Assembly (NCBI RefSeq): GCF_034314165.1
Contig: NZ_JAVIWK010000001.1
Span: 6,029,001 to 6,093,000, forward strand
Direction of reading: 5' to 3'
Source of the DNA: Pseudomonas sp. Bout1
GTDB taxonomy: Bacteria > Pseudomonadota > Gammaproteobacteria > Pseudomonadales > Pseudomonadaceae
Length of the DNA stretch: 64,000 nucleotides
Of the stretch, positions 27,740-37,004 are shown piece by piece (position 1 is the first letter of the stretch; each line of letters opens with the position of its first letter). The position numbers were made by a program, and so were the translations under genes. The notes under the pieces are model-generated. The model was not told where the DNA came from. It searched no databases and saw only the letters and a program-made list of their open reading frames with translations.

Positions 27740-29899
27740 TCACTTGGCGCGATGAAGTTGGCGCAGGTTGCCAATCACCGAGGCCAGGGCACGGTCAAAC
27801 AACAGCGCGTCATCGAGGGTTCGCACCGCGCCACGCTTGAACTGCAGCGCCAGTTCAACCGGGCTTTTTTCCAGGACCTTGAGGCCGGTTCGATTGACAA
27901 AAATACAGGTATTGCCCGGCGCCACAATCGCTGTCAGCTTGCAGCGCAGGGTGTTTTCGGTGTCTTCCTGGAACTCGACCCAGCAACCGATCCGCAGTTG
28001 GCGGACCTTGAGCAGGTCGGCGTCATCTTCCGGCAGGCTCACCGAAATGGCCGGTGCGGTGTGGCTGAGGACGAAAGCTTCGCAGACCTCGACCCGGGAC
28101 AGCGAAGCCGGTCCATCAGCGTTGCCCCGCAAAGACAGGACATGCAGGGTTTGCAGTTGGCTGAAAAATTCCCGAGTGAGGAATGGGTCAAACGCGGCAC
28201 CGCTCAACCCGTCGCGCAGGGCCTTGAGCAGGTCGGGCAACTGCTCCAGCAGGTGCCGGCCTGCCTCGGTGTCTTCGCTCAGGCCGACACTCCAGATCAA
28301 TTCGTCCATGGTGCGCAACCCCGCCGCCCATTGCAGCGAGCGCTCGCCATGCTTGAGGCAAGCCAGCAACAGCACCTGGCTCCAGGCCTGTTGCAGGAAC
28401 TGCACCACGACCTCGGGCAGCACTTTGCCCAGCAGGCGCGAATTGAGTGCCTCGGCCACCCGCTGACGGGCAATTTCAGTGCGGGCACGGCCTTCTTCCG
28501 CATCACGGGTGCGCTGTTCCAGCAATTCGCTGCGACGCCGTTCGTCATGGGTAAACGCGGTAAATTCCGTCAGCAACTGGGAAAAAATCGCCGGGTCATC
28601 GACGAAGTCATTCAGCAATCGCTGCACCACCTGCTCGATGTGCAGGTACAGGCTGTCACGCTGATAATCGTCGCGCCGGCCCCAGCCCATGGACGCCGCG
28701 GCGATTTCATTGAGCAGGCGTCGCGCCGGGTGGTTGCCGCGGCTGAAAAAGCTCTTGTCCAGCACCGCCACTTTCAGCATCGGGATCTGCAAGCCCGCGA
28801 TCAATGCCTTGAGCGACTCTGGCACCGTGCTGTCATCGAGGATGAATTCAAAGAGCATGGCAATCAGGTTGATCACATCCTCGTCTGCATCCTCCACCAC
28901 CCGCGACTTGCCGCTCTTGACGCTGACCCGGGTCAGCAGTTGTTCCAGCTGGCTGCGCAGGTCAAAATCATCTTCGACCTCGGGTGCAGGCACGTATTGC
29001 TGCAAATGAGAGAGCAGGCGCAGCAGGTCGCGGGTGGAGATGGGTTGGGTCTCGGCACTGGCCTCAAGGGTTGGCGCAACACTGCCGCGCACCGCAGACA
29101 GCAATTCCTGCAGGCCCGCGAAAACTTCCTGGCCACTGTCATCCGCGGGATGGCCGGCGATGGGCGGGATGTCTTCGGGCAAATCGGCAGCAGCGACAGC
29201 ACGACGGGAAGGAACGGCCTTGAGTTCGGGCAACACACCGGTGGCAATCAGCAATTGATTGGCTTCGCCGTATAACAGGTCGGCGTCACTGAGGACGTAT
29301 TTCTCAAACAGCTTCAGAACGATCAGCTTGACTCGTATTTCGACACCCAGGCTACGCCCCGCCTGCAGAAAGAACGCGCACAGCATCGCCGGCCCCAAAG
29401 GGTTGTCGCGATCATCCAGGCGCTTGTCGAGCAACGCGTTCAGGCGGGCCGTCAACTGCCCGAGGGCCAGGCCATCACGGCGCAGCACCTTGCCTAGCAT
29501 GGCTTCAAGGGCGACGGCTTTTTCGAGCTCGTCACTGGAGGCGCCGGGCACCGCCGCGTAGGACACCACCGGAATCAGTTGCAGCTCACCGCGCTCCACG
29601 TTGCCAAGATTGGCAAACGCCTCAAAGAGTTGTTCCATGAAGCCGCGCTCGAAATTCTTGCGCTTGAGGCGCAAGTCGCGCATGGCTTCAAAGAAAATAC
29701 CGTGGTCGACGTTGCTGCGGGACTTGTCGGCCATTTCGAACAGGGTGTCGTCGGCGTTATCAAACAACTCCTGCAGTCCTTGCCTGAGTTGCTGCGCCGC
29801 CTTGTCACGGACCTGAAGCAACACCACCGGCAGGCGGGCGAGCGGCGATGGCATCGCCCGTGCCGTATTGATCGGCACCACCTTCCCGTCATTGTGCAT
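27740..29899 (-). CDS. Large DUF1631 protein with PilZ-like C-terminus
   Basis: About 719 residues, beginning MHNDGKVVPINTARAMPSPL after an AGGAGG ribosome site. Helical and acidic for most of its length, with the DUF1631 pattern (RLVVLLQVRDKAAQQL-like start, EAMRDLRLKRKNFERGF, WGRRDDYQRDSLYLHIE). The last 90 residues (GCWVEFQEDTENTLRCKLTA and GLKVLEKSPVELALQF) look like a PilZ-related beta barrel, though I do not see the RxxxR and D/NxSxxG pair clearly. Homologues are often mislabelled thymidine phosphorylase. Position matches PA4523 as I recall. Function unknown; possible cyclic-di-GMP link is inference. Confidence 0.75.
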   Translation of the reverse strand: MHNDGKVVPINTARAMPSPLARLPVVLLQVRDKAAQQLRQGLQELFDNADDTLFEMADKSRSNVDHGIFFEAMRDLRLKRKNFERGFMEQLFEAFANLGNVERGELQLIPVVSYAAVPGASSDELEKAVALEAMLGKVLRRDGLALGQLTARLNALLDKRLDDRDNPLGPAMLCAFFLQAGRSLGVEIRVKLIVLKLFEKYVLSDADLLYGEANQLLIATGVLPELKAVPSRRAVAAADLPEDIPPIAGHPADDSGQEVFAGLQELLSAVRGSVAPTLEASAETQPISTRDLLRLLSHLQQYVPAPEVEDDFDLRSQLEQLLTRVSVKSGKSRVVEDADEDVINLIAMLFEFILDDSTVPESLKALIAGLQIPMLKVAVLDKSFFSRGNHPARRLLNEIAAASMGWGRRDDYQRDSLYLHIEQVVQRLLNDFVDDPAIFSQLLTEFTAFTHDERRRSELLEQRTRDAEEGRARTEIARQRVAEALNSRLLGKVLPEVVVQFLQQAWSQVLLLACLKHGERSLQWAAGLRTMDELIWSVGLSEDTEAGRHLLEQLPDLLKALRDGLSGAAFDPFLTREFFSQLQTLHVLSLRGNADGPASLSRVEVCEAFVLSHTAPAISVSLPEDDADLLKVRQLRIGCWVEFQEDTENTLRCKLTAIVAPGNTCIFVNRTGLKVLEKSPVELALQFKRGAVRTLDDALLFDRALASVIGNLRQLHRAK

Positions 29900-30180
29900 C
29901 CTGGCCTCCTGAAACGGCGGTATTCGATTGTGTGAAAGATCGGTGCAGCAACAGGGGAACGTACCCCAGAGCACTGCGAAATCGGGCTATCACTGCGACG
30001 TCAAAGCTATGACGCCAATTGCAAGGCGCGAGATTATCTTGCAAATGGGGGTTGTTGCGCCAGCAAACTCTGAGATTGCTGTGTAAATGAGCGCCGCGAG
30101 CCGTGCCGGTGGCGCCGGTTACCTTGGGTTCAAGCCCGACCTGCCCCTATAATCGAGGCACTTTGTTTGTGGAGCCTGTT

Positions 30181-31029
30181 ATGCCCAATCTTCGTCTAGC
30201 CGACCTGACCGCCGAAATCGAAGCCAATGTGCGTCGCGCACTACTGGAAGACATCGGCAGCGGTGACATCACCGCGCAGTTGATCCCGGCCGAGCGCCTG
30301 GCCAAGGCTACGATCATCACTCGGGATGCCGCCGTGATCAGCGGTACGGCCTGGGTGGAGGCGGTGTTTCGCCAGTTGGACCCGCGTGTCGCGGTGCACT
30401 GGCAGGTGCGCGACGGCGAACGTGTCAGCCCGAACCAGGCATTGTTTCATCTCGAAGGTCCGGCCCGTTCGCTGCTCAGTGGCGAGCGCTGCGCGCTGAA
30501 TTTTCTGCAACTGCTGTCAGGCGTAGCCACCCGTGCGCAATATTTGGCGGATTTTGTGGCGGCCACCCAGGTCAAGCTGCTGGATACCCGCAAGACCCTG
30601 CCCGGCCTGCGGCTGGCGCAAAAGTATGCCGTGACCTGCGGCGGCTGCCACAACCATCGCATCGGCCTGTATGACGCGTTTCTGATCAAGGAAAACCATA
30701 TCGCGGCCTGCGGCGGCATTGCCCAGGCCATCAGTGCTGCCCACAAGATAGCCCCGGGCAAGCCGGTGGAAATCGAAGTGGAAAGCCTGGATGAACTGCG
30801 CGAAGCACTGGCGGCGGGCGCCGACATCATCATGCTGGATGAGTTGAGCCTGGATGACATGCGCGAAGCGGTGCGCCTGAACGGCGGCAAAGCCAAGCTG
30901 GAAGCCAGTGGCGGGATCAACGAAAGCACCTTGCTGCCCATCGCTGAAACCGGCGTGGACTACATCTCCATTGGGGCGATGACCAAGGATGTGAAGGCGG
31001 TGGATTTGTCGATGCGGCTTAGTCTCTAA
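30181..31029 (+). CDS. nadC: Nicotinate-nucleotide pyrophosphorylase (quinolinate phosphoribosyltransferase)
   Basis: 282-residue cytoplasmic enzyme making nicotinate mononucleotide from quinolinate and PRPP in de novo NAD synthesis. It starts [20 protein letters not shown]. Family motifs include [28 protein letters not shown], the substrate-binding TRKTLPGLR and [13 protein letters not shown], and the C-terminal EASGGIN and [11 protein letters not shown] 30181 is preferred to an in-frame start at 30103. Monocistronic, divergent from the DUF1631 gene. Confidence 0.97.
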   Translation: MPNLRLADLTAEIEANVRRALLEDIGSGDITAQLIPAERLAKATIITRDAAVISGTAWVEAVFRQLDPRVAVHWQVRDGERVSPNQALFHLEGPARSLLSGERCALNFLQLLSGVATRAQYLADFVAATQVKLLDTRKTLPGLRLAQKYAVTCGGCHNHRIGLYDAFLIKENHIAACGGIAQAISAAHKIAPGKPVEIEVESLDELREALAAGADIIMLDELSLDDMREAVRLNGGKAKLEASGGINESTLLPIAETGVDYISIGAMTKDVKAVDLSMRLSL

Positions 31030-31057
31030 AACGCCCTTGAATGTAAGCGCCTGCTTT

Positions 31058-31152
31058 TGTGGCGAGGGAGCTTGCTCCCGCTGGAGTGCGCAGCGCTCCC
31101 AAGGTTTTTGGGGTCGCTTCGCAACCCAGCGGGAGCAAGCTCCCTCGCCACA
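31058..31152. repeat. REP-type inverted repeat pair (family B)
   Basis: Arms 31058-31084 and 31126-31152 are a perfect 27-bp inverted repeat with core GCGAGGGAGCTTGCTCCCGC. The core is itself palindromic (GGGAGCTTGCTCCC). It differs from family A and recurs at 58572-58703. It lies between convergent nadC and the DUF6388-like gene. Confidence 0.85.
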
Positions 31153-31163
31153 TTAAACTTGTG

Positions 31164-31469
31164 TCAGATCGCGAGATTATTCATCCCGCAATACTCGTTC
31201 CAGTCCACACCCAGCACCTCGGCGGCCTCCTTGTGCAAAGCCAGGCGCGCCGCTTCGAACGCTTCGGGGGTGGAGGTGTACTTGAGGGTCAGTTCCCATG
31301 GCTGCAGGCCCTGGGCCTCGGCCTCATCCTCAAATGACCATTGGATCTGGTCCCTTTGATCATCGGCGCTCAGGTCCTTGATCTCATCCAGCAGTTCCGG
31401 CGACTCCGCGACGTACTTTTTGAGGGCTGCTTCGTGCCGCGCTTCCTGGGTCATTTCTTGTGTGGTCAT
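31164..31469 (-). CDS. Small DUF6388-like protein
   Basis: 101-residue acidic, soluble protein beginning MTTQEMTQEARHEAALKKYV and ending NEYCGMNNLAI. It resembles a small Pseudomonas family I recall as DUF6388; no catalytic motif is evident. ATG 31469 is the best start; an in-frame start at 31544 adds 25 residues. The ribosome site is weak. It sits between the nadC repeat and tRNA-Thr. Confidence 0.65.
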   Translation of the reverse strand: MTTQEMTQEARHEAALKKYVAESPELLDEIKDLSADDQRDQIQWSFEDEAEAQGLQPWELTLKYTSTPEAFEAARLALHKEAAEVLGVDWNEYCGMNNLAI

Positions 31470-31607
31470 TTGTCGTTCTCTTAGATCGAGGAATGGGGAT
31501 GCATCTGGGTCATCAAGGTCGCGCAGATACAAAAGAACAGGCATGAATACCGGTTCGTCTGGCCTTCAGAACCATTCTGGGATCATCTGAAAACTGTGTT
31601 GCCTTTG

Positions 31608-31680
31608 TGCCCGAGACAGGAATCGAACCTGCGACCTTCGCGTTACGAGTGCGCTGCTCTACCGACTGAGCTACACGGGC
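31608..31680 (-). tRNA. tRNA-Thr (CGT anticodon)
   Basis: Reading leftward, GCCCGTG opens the acceptor stem, TAGCTCAGTCGGTAGAGCA forms the D arm, the anticodon loop is CTCGTAA with anticodon CGT, and GGTTCGAATCC is the T loop. 73 nt without an encoded CCA. One U-U mismatch occurs in the acceptor stem. It lies downstream of pilA and tfpO, the same order as in P. aeruginosa group I pilin strains. Confidence 0.95.
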
Positions 31681-31719
31681 GGTGGGCTAAAGCTAGCACT
31701 GCCTTGGGCGTCCGGCAAC

Positions 31720-33129
31720 TCACTGCTTTGGGAGGGCAATCACACCCTGCGCCCAGAACCGCGGCTGCAGGTGATCGTTGCCGGAGTCCATATAGTGCTG
31801 GATACGTTCCGTGAGGCCCGGTACATCACGAACCGCGACGAACACCAACAAGGCGACGGCCACGACACTCGCCATCATCCGCACTGTGTACAACGCTGGC
31901 ACCGGACTGCTCGATGGCGTTCGCCACACATGCAACGCCATCAGCCACCCGACCACCAGCGCCAACCAGAGTTGCGAAACCGGCATTACGATCACGCCAT
32001 CCACCATGGCCTGGGTCATTGCGCCGACCAGCGAGGCAAACAGGCACAGGCGCAGCACGTCCACGGGCGCCAACGACACTGCACGCTCACGCAGCACACC
32101 CACGGTTGCCCAACCCGCCCGCGTAGCCAGCGCGATCACACACAACGTCGACGGCACGCCCCACTCGCTGGCCCACTGCAGAATCGCCTGGTGAGGGTGA
32201 GCGGCAATGTGGTTGGGGATGTCGGCGAAATGCATCGGCCCGAAGCCCAGCCAAGGCCGCTCGACAATCATGCCCCAGGCCTGCCACCAGATAGGGCCGC
32301 GCGCCGACAGGTTGGTCGTCAGGCGGTCTGCCGCACCGTTGGAGATACTAATGCCCAAGTTCCCTGCCAGCACGGTGAACACCAACCAATACAGCAGCAA
32401 CCCGCAGGCCAGCGCTGCCAACTGCCAACCCAGCCAGCGCCGACCTGTAGCCCCCATGAACACCAGAGCCAAACCGGTGACGCCCATGCCCAGCCAGGTG
32501 CCGCGAGTGCCGCCACTGATTGCGATCAGCCACCAGACACACAGCAGCGCAAACAGCAACGCCCGCGCGGTTCGCGAGACATTTGCAAGCAGCAGGGGAA
32601 GCGCCAGCAGCGGCAGGGTGAAGGTTTGAAACTGACCATAGAAGCGCTTGTTGGAGAACCCGGACAGCAACAAGTCGGTATTCAATACCGGGTTGCCGCT
32701 GGTCAGCGCGAGGATGCCGGCGTGCAGGTACTGAACACTTTTAATCAGGCACAACAGCACTACGAACAGGATCAACACGCGATCCAGGGGCTCACCACCC
32801 TCGCGCCTGACTCGGCTGAAAGTAACGGCAATGGCGGCGCAACTGATAGCCAGCGCCAACTCGGCCAAGGCCCAGAGTGGCTGATGCGCCAACACGGCAG
32901 AAACCAGGCCTGCCCCGCCGATCAGCGCCACACCGAGCGCGGTCGGCCGGTCGACACATTGGCCTGCCTGAGGCAGGCACAGCCCATATACCACTGCACA
33001 CACCGCCACCGATATCTGCACCACGCGCTGCCAGTCGTGGCTACTGAATGGCGCACAGATAGCCAGCGTCAACAAACACATAGCCACGATGAGGAAGGTG
33101 CTCCCCCGCTGCTGAACGGACAACGTCAT
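31720..33129 (-). CDS. tfpO: TfpO/PilO-like pilin glycosyltransferase (O-antigen ligase family)
   Basis: 469-residue polytopic inner-membrane protein with about 11-12 hydrophobic segments and a Wzy_C/O-antigen-ligase core (ISGGTRGTWLGMGVTGLALV, then NLSARGPIWWQAWGMIVERP, and GFGPMHFADIPNHIAAHPHQ in the large periplasmic loop). TfpO enzymes transfer a lipid-linked O-antigen unit to the C-terminal serine of PilA. The gene lies between pilA and tRNA-Thr, all leftward, exactly as tfpO does in P. aeruginosa group I strains. ATG 33129 with GAGG upstream is preferred to a TTG two codons earlier. A general O-antigen ligase or polymerase is the alternative. Confidence 0.78.
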   Translation of the reverse strand: MTLSVQQRGSTFLIVAMCLLTLAICAPFSSHDWQRVVQISVAVCAVVYGLCLPQAGQCVDRPTALGVALIGGAGLVSAVLAHQPLWALAELALAISCAAIAVTFSRVRREGGEPLDRVLILFVVLLCLIKSVQYLHAGILALTSGNPVLNTDLLLSGFSNKRFYGQFQTFTLPLLALPLLLANVSRTARALLFALLCVWWLIAISGGTRGTWLGMGVTGLALVFMGATGRRWLGWQLAALACGLLLYWLVFTVLAGNLGISISNGAADRLTTNLSARGPIWWQAWGMIVERPWLGFGPMHFADIPNHIAAHPHQAILQWASEWGVPSTLCVIALATRAGWATVGVLRERAVSLAPVDVLRLCLFASLVGAMTQAMVDGVIVMPVSQLWLALVVGWLMALHVWRTPSSSPVPALYTVRMMASVVAVALLVFVAVRDVPGLTERIQHYMDSGNDHLQPRFWAQGVIALPKQ

Positions 33130-33215
33130 CGGCAACCTCTACTTCCTTGTGACGGGTATGGCGCCATTGATGCAGACGCTCTCCACTGTTGCATAGACAG
33201 TAGACGACCCTAGGC

Positions 33216-33629
33216 TCAAGCGCCGCCGGAGGCACAACCTTTGGCGGCGTATTGGTCTTCTGCGGTGGTGCTGCATTTCCAGCCGGTCGTGGCCCCACGG
33301 GTCAAGGTGATGATCTTGCCAAGGACGGGCGCGGGCGCATCAAGAATCTCGCAGGCAATCGTGCCCGCGCCCGTGGCGACATCACCGGTCACGTCAATCT
33401 TGCAGTTGGCCGTCGGGCTGGTCCCGCCAATCAACGCCAGGGTCGGCGGCGTACCCTGGTTAAGCGTGTCTTCAAAGCCGGCCTTCAACGCGGAAACTTC
33501 AGCCAGCCCGGCGGTGAACTTGGCCTTGGCCTGGTGCTTGGTGTACATGGGCAGGCCGATGGTGGCCAAAATGCCGATGATCGCCACGACGATCAGCAAT
33601 TCGATCAAGGTAAAACCTTTTTGACGCAT
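33216..33629 (-). CDS. pilA: Type IV pilin PilA
   Basis: 137-residue prepilin starting MRQKGFTLIELLIVVAIIGI: a 5-residue leader ending in G, then mature F with E5, and a long hydrophobic helix. The C-terminal disulfide loop is defined by the cysteines in GWKCSTT and AKGC. The tail after the last Cys is ASGGA, with a serine that could be the sugar acceptor. GGAGAG lies upstream. pilA is leftward, divergent from pilC; the pilB ATPase gene that usually lies between them is absent. Confidence 0.93.
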   Translation of the reverse strand: MRQKGFTLIELLIVVAIIGILATIGLPMYTKHQAKAKFTAGLAEVSALKAGFEDTLNQGTPPTLALIGGTSPTANCKIDVTGDVATGAGTIACEILDAPAPVLGKIITLTRGATTGWKCSTTAEDQYAAKGCASGGA

Positions 33630-33826
33630 CACATTCACTCTCCAGAATAAAACCTGTCGCAAGGCGCATCCTGCACCCCGTCTCGGTAACCGCGCCAGTG
33701 TACTCATCCCCACGCAGCCAATCCTGTACAAGACGCACAAACTGACATTTTTTCGTTCAAGCTCCCCCGGCCTGAAGCCGTCGCCTGACTACGCTATAAA
33801 TCTTCGACTGTGTGCGGAACTACGAA

Positions 33827-35035
33827 ATGAATGAGGTTTCAGCGATCTATGCCTGGGAAGGCGTCAACCGCAAAGGGCGCAAAGTATCGGGAGAAACCAG
33901 CGGTCACAATCGCGCCCTGATCAAGGCACTGTTGCGCCAGCAAGGGATCAGCCCCGGGCGCGTAAGGAAAAAACTCACCGGTTGGCCGAGCTTCGCCCAA
34001 CCAGTCAAACCGGCGCAAATCGCCCTTTTTACCCGCCAACTGGCGACGTTATCAAAGGCCGGCATCGCGCTTTTACAGGCGCTGGATATCATCGCCGAAG
34101 GCTTCGACAACCGGCCTATGCGTGCGCTGGTACAAGGCGTTAAACAGGAAATCACCGCCGGCAGCAGCCTGTCCGGCGCGCTGCAGAGACAGCCACGCTA
34201 TTTCGATGAGCTGTACTGCAACCTGATTGCTGCGGGAGAACAGGCAGGTGCACTTGAAGCGTTACTGGAACGGGTCGCCACGCACCTCGAAAAAAGCGAA
34301 CAGCTCAAAGCCCGAATCAGGAAAGCCATGACCTATCCCCTGACGGTGCTGGCAGTCGCCACCGTCGTCAGCGCGATCTTGCTGATTCACGTGGTGCCGC
34401 AGTTCCAGGGCCTGTTTGCCGGTGTCGATGCGCAGTTGCCGGGCTTTACCCTGGGGGTCATCAGCCTGTCGGGGTTCATGCAGCAAAATTGGTGGGTACT
34501 GGTGCTGGCCGCAGGGGCCGGTTTTGCAGGACTGCGCAAAGCCTATCGCTCATCCACAGGTTTTCGCCACTGGCTCGATGCCAGTTTGTTGAAAACCCCG
34601 GTGGCAGGCACACTGCTGAAAAAGTCGGCGGTCGCCCGCTATGCCCGTACGCTTTCGACCACCTTTGCGGCGGGCGTACCGTTGGTGCAAGCATTGGACT
34701 CAGTAGCAGGCGCCACCGGCAACGGGCTGTTCAAACAGGCAATCAATAGTATGCGGCATGACGTATCCACCGGAATCCAACTGAATGAATCCATGGCCGT
34801 GAGCGGTCTGTTTCCCGGTATGGCGGTCCAGATGACCGCTATCGGCGAGGAATCGGGCACCCTCGACAACATGCTGGAAAAAGTCGCCAGCCACTACGAG
34901 GCGGACGTCGATAACCTGGTAGACAACCTCACCAGCCTGATGGAGCCTCTGCTCATGGTGGTACTTGGAGGCATCGTCGGGGCATTGGTGCTCGCCATGT
35001 ACCTGCCGATTTTCCAGCTTGGTACAGCCTTTTGA
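33827..35035 (+). CDS. pilC: Type IV pilus inner-membrane platform protein PilC
   Basis: 402-residue member of the GspF/PilC family with two T2SSF repeats. It begins MNEVSAIYAWEGVNRKGRKVSGE, has QIALFTRQLATLSKAGIALL near residue 65, membrane segments near 175-200 and 220-240, and ends with GGIVGALVLAMYLPIFQLGT. ATG 33827 has GGAA 7 nt upstream; a GTG at 33812 is an alternative. It overlaps pilD. PilC anchors the assembly and retraction motors, so the missing pilB next door is notable. Confidence 0.93.
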   Translation: MNEVSAIYAWEGVNRKGRKVSGETSGHNRALIKALLRQQGISPGRVRKKLTGWPSFAQPVKPAQIALFTRQLATLSKAGIALLQALDIIAEGFDNRPMRALVQGVKQEITAGSSLSGALQRQPRYFDELYCNLIAAGEQAGALEALLERVATHLEKSEQLKARIRKAMTYPLTVLAVATVVSAILLIHVVPQFQGLFAGVDAQLPGFTLGVISLSGFMQQNWWVLVLAAGAGFAGLRKAYRSSTGFRHWLDASLLKTPVAGTLLKKSAVARYARTLSTTFAAGVPLVQALDSVAGATGNGLFKQAINSMRHDVSTGIQLNESMAVSGLFPGMAVQMTAIGEESGTLDNMLEKVASHYEADVDNLVDNLTSLMEPLLMVVLGGIVGALVLAMYLPIFQLGTAF

Positions 35036-35910
35036 GCACGCCCTTGATTGAACTCTTTGTTCATCAGCCCTGGGGGTTTGTATCCGTCTCGCTGGTATTG
35101 GGCCTGATTGTCGGCAGCTTTCTCAATGTACTGGCATGGCGCCTGCCGAAGATGCTGGAGCGCGAATGGCGAGCCCAGGCCCACGAAGTGCTTGGCCTTC
35201 CGGCCGAGCCCGTGGCCGCAGCCTATAACCTGATACGGCCCAACTCCTGCTGCCCGCACTGCAACCATCCGATTCGCCCCTGGGAGAACATCCCGCTGTT
35301 CAGCTACTGGCTGCTCAACGGCCGCTGCTCCAGTTGCCACCAACCGATCGGCGTGCGCTATCCCGCCACTGAGCTGGCATGCGGGCTGATCTCGGCGTAT
35401 GTCGCCTGGCACTTCGGCTTCGGCTGGGCAGCCGGCGCAGCGATGCTGTTGAGCTGGGGCTTGCTGGCGATGAGCCTGATCGATATCGATCACCAACTGC
35501 TGCCGGACGCGCTGGTGCTGCCGTTACTGTGGCTGGGGCTGATCCTCAACAGTTTTGGCGTTTTTGTGTCATTGCCCGATGCGTTATGGGGCACGGTGGC
35601 CGGCTATATGAGCCTGTGGTCGGTGTTCTGGCTGTTCAAACTGATCACCGGCAAGGACGGCATGGGTTACGGTGATTTCAAGCTACTGGCAATGCTTGGC
35701 GCCTGGGGTGGCTGGCAGATCCTGCCGATGACGCTGCTGCTGTCGTCCCTGGTGGGCGTGATGGGTGGCCTGATTCTATTGCGCCTGCGCAAAGCCCAAG
35801 CCTCCACGCCAATGCCATTTGGTCCGTATCTGGCAATTGCCGGCTGGATTGCATTGCTCTGGGGTGGTCAAATAACCGACTTCTATTTGCAGTCTGTCGG
35901 TTTCAGATGA
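35032..35910 (+). CDS. pilD: Prepilin leader peptidase/N-methyltransferase PilD
   Basis: 292-residue inner-membrane aspartyl peptidase that cuts and methylates pre-pilins and type II secretion pseudopilins. The two CxxC pairs of the cytoplasmic loop are C74/C77 and C99/C102. The active-site aspartates lie in [12 protein letters not shown] (about D151-D153) and in GYGDFK (D215). The start is TTG at 35032, overlapping the pilC stop (TTGA). Its stop overlaps coaE by four bases. Confidence 0.95.
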   Translation: MSTPLIELFVHQPWGFVSVSLVLGLIVGSFLNVLAWRLPKMLEREWRAQAHEVLGLPAEPVAAAYNLIRPNSCCPHCNHPIRPWENIPLFSYWLLNGRCSSCHQPIGVRYPATELACGLISAYVAWHFGFGWAAGAAMLLSWGLLAMSLIDIDHQLLPDALVLPLLWLGLILNSFGVFVSLPDALWGTVAGYMSLWSVFWLFKLITGKDGMGYGDFKLLAMLGAWGGWQILPMTLLLSSLVGVMGGLILLRLRKAQASTPMPFGPYLAIAGWIALLWGGQITDFYLQSVGFR

Positions 35911-36530
35911 CCACTCCTGTTGCAACACCCTGGATTCTTGGCCTCACTGGCGGCATCGGCAGTGGCAAAAGCGCGGCAGCCGAACACTTTGTGAAGCTTG
36001 GCGTGGACTTGATTGACGCCGACCACGCCGCCCGCTGGGTAGTCGAACCCGGGCGCCCTGCCCTGGCGCAGATCGCCGCGCATTTCGGTGCGGGCGTGCT
36101 GCAGCCTGACGGGCAACTGGACCGTGGCGCGTTGCGCAAGCTGATCTTCGAGGTACCCGACGAGCGTCTTTGGCTGGAAGCGTTGCTGCACCCACTGATC
36201 GCCGAGGAGATTCGTAGCCACCTGGCCCGCGCCCAGTCGCCTTATGCGATCCTGGTGTCACCGTTGCTGATCGAGTCCGGCCAGTACACCATGACCCAAC
36301 GCGTGCTGGTGATCGACGTGCCGCAATCGTTGCAGATTCAGCGTACCCTGCAGCGCGACGGCATCAGCGAAGCGCAGGTGCAGGCGATTCTCAAGGCCCA
36401 GGCCACCCGTGAAGACCGCCTGCTCCATGCCGATGACGTGCTGGTCAATGACCAGGACCTGGCCCGGCTGCACGCCGAGGTCGAGCGACTGCACCACTTT
36501 TACCTTACTTTGCGTGGAGGCCGATCATGA
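35907..36530 (+). CDS. coaE: Dephospho-CoA kinase
   Basis: 207-residue cytoplasmic kinase for the last step of coenzyme A synthesis. P-loop [14 protein letters not shown] near residue 14, substrate motif [13 protein letters not shown], and VSPLLIESG with the LID-type region after it. ATGA overlaps connect it to pilD before and yacG after, the widely conserved pilD-coaE-yacG order. Confidence 0.97.
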   Translation: MTTPVATPWILGLTGGIGSGKSAAAEHFVKLGVDLIDADHAARWVVEPGRPALAQIAAHFGAGVLQPDGQLDRGALRKLIFEVPDERLWLEALLHPLIAEEIRSHLARAQSPYAILVSPLLIESGQYTMTQRVLVIDVPQSLQIQRTLQRDGISEAQVQAILKAQATREDRLLHADDVLVNDQDLARLHAEVERLHHFYLTLRGGRS

Positions 36531-36727
36531 GCCAACCCTTGAACGTCGAATGCCCAACCTGCGGCGCACCTGTGGAATGGAAAGCGGAAAACGTCAATCG
36601 TCCGTTCTGTTCGGACCGTTGCAAACTGATCGACCTGGGCGGCTGGGCGTCAGAAGAACACAAGATCCCGGTCAGCCCGGACGCCGAAGACGATCTGTTC
36701 TCCGACGACCTCTTGCCGCGCCACTAA
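36527..36727 (+). CDS. yacG: YacG, zinc-binding DNA gyrase inhibitor
   Basis: 66-residue protein with a four-cysteine zinc site, C9 and C12 in ECPTCG and C28 and C32 in FCSDRC, then [15 protein letters not shown], the diagnostic YacG tail. In E. coli YacG binds GyrB and inhibits DNA binding. Overlaps coaE by four bases and is convergent with the next small gene by four bases. Confidence 0.95.
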   Translation: MSQPLNVECPTCGAPVEWKAENVNRPFCSDRCKLIDLGGWASEEHKIPVSPDAEDDLFSDDLLPRH

Positions 36728-36939
36728 GGGCGCATAAAGCCATAGTCCTGCTGGTCGTCGAGATTCTCTGCCAGGTATTGCAGCTCGTCGGCCAGGTCCT
36801 CAAAGCTGCGCACGCCTTTGCTCTGCTGCACCACCGCACTGAGCATGGCGCGCAGGGTCAACCCCGGGTCAAAGCCGATTTCCTGCGCTGCGTCCTGGCT
36901 TCTGCGTAACTCCTGCCGTGCCCATTCGTACACACTCAT
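36724..36939 (-). CDS. Small conserved acidic protein (PA4531-like position)
   Basis: 71-residue soluble protein beginning [20 protein letters not shown] and ending [11 protein letters not shown]. No cysteine, signal peptide or membrane segment. AGGAG lies 9 nt before ATG 36939, and longer in-frame starts upstream run into the next gene. It matches in position the uncharacterised gene after yacG in P. aeruginosa as I recall. Function unknown. Confidence 0.7.
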   Translation of the reverse strand: MSVYEWARQELRRSQDAAQEIGFDPGLTLRAMLSAVVQQSKGVRSFEDLADELQYLAENLDDQQDYGFMRP

Positions 36940-37004
36940 GATTCCGTGCTCCTGGAAATTTCGCAGAGCATGCGACCACTCGTGTGAGCAGGATTTGACC
37001 TGGA

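Noticed and set aside
31608..31720. Integrated element at tRNA-Thr
   Set aside because: No integrase, no direct repeat of the tRNA 3' end was seen; the nearby genes fit the ordinary pilA-tfpO-tRNA arrangement.
33630..33826. Sigma-54 promoter for pilA
   Set aside because: No GG-N10-GC motif of convincing quality was found on the leftward strand upstream of pilA, although pilA is RpoN-dependent in P. aeruginosa.
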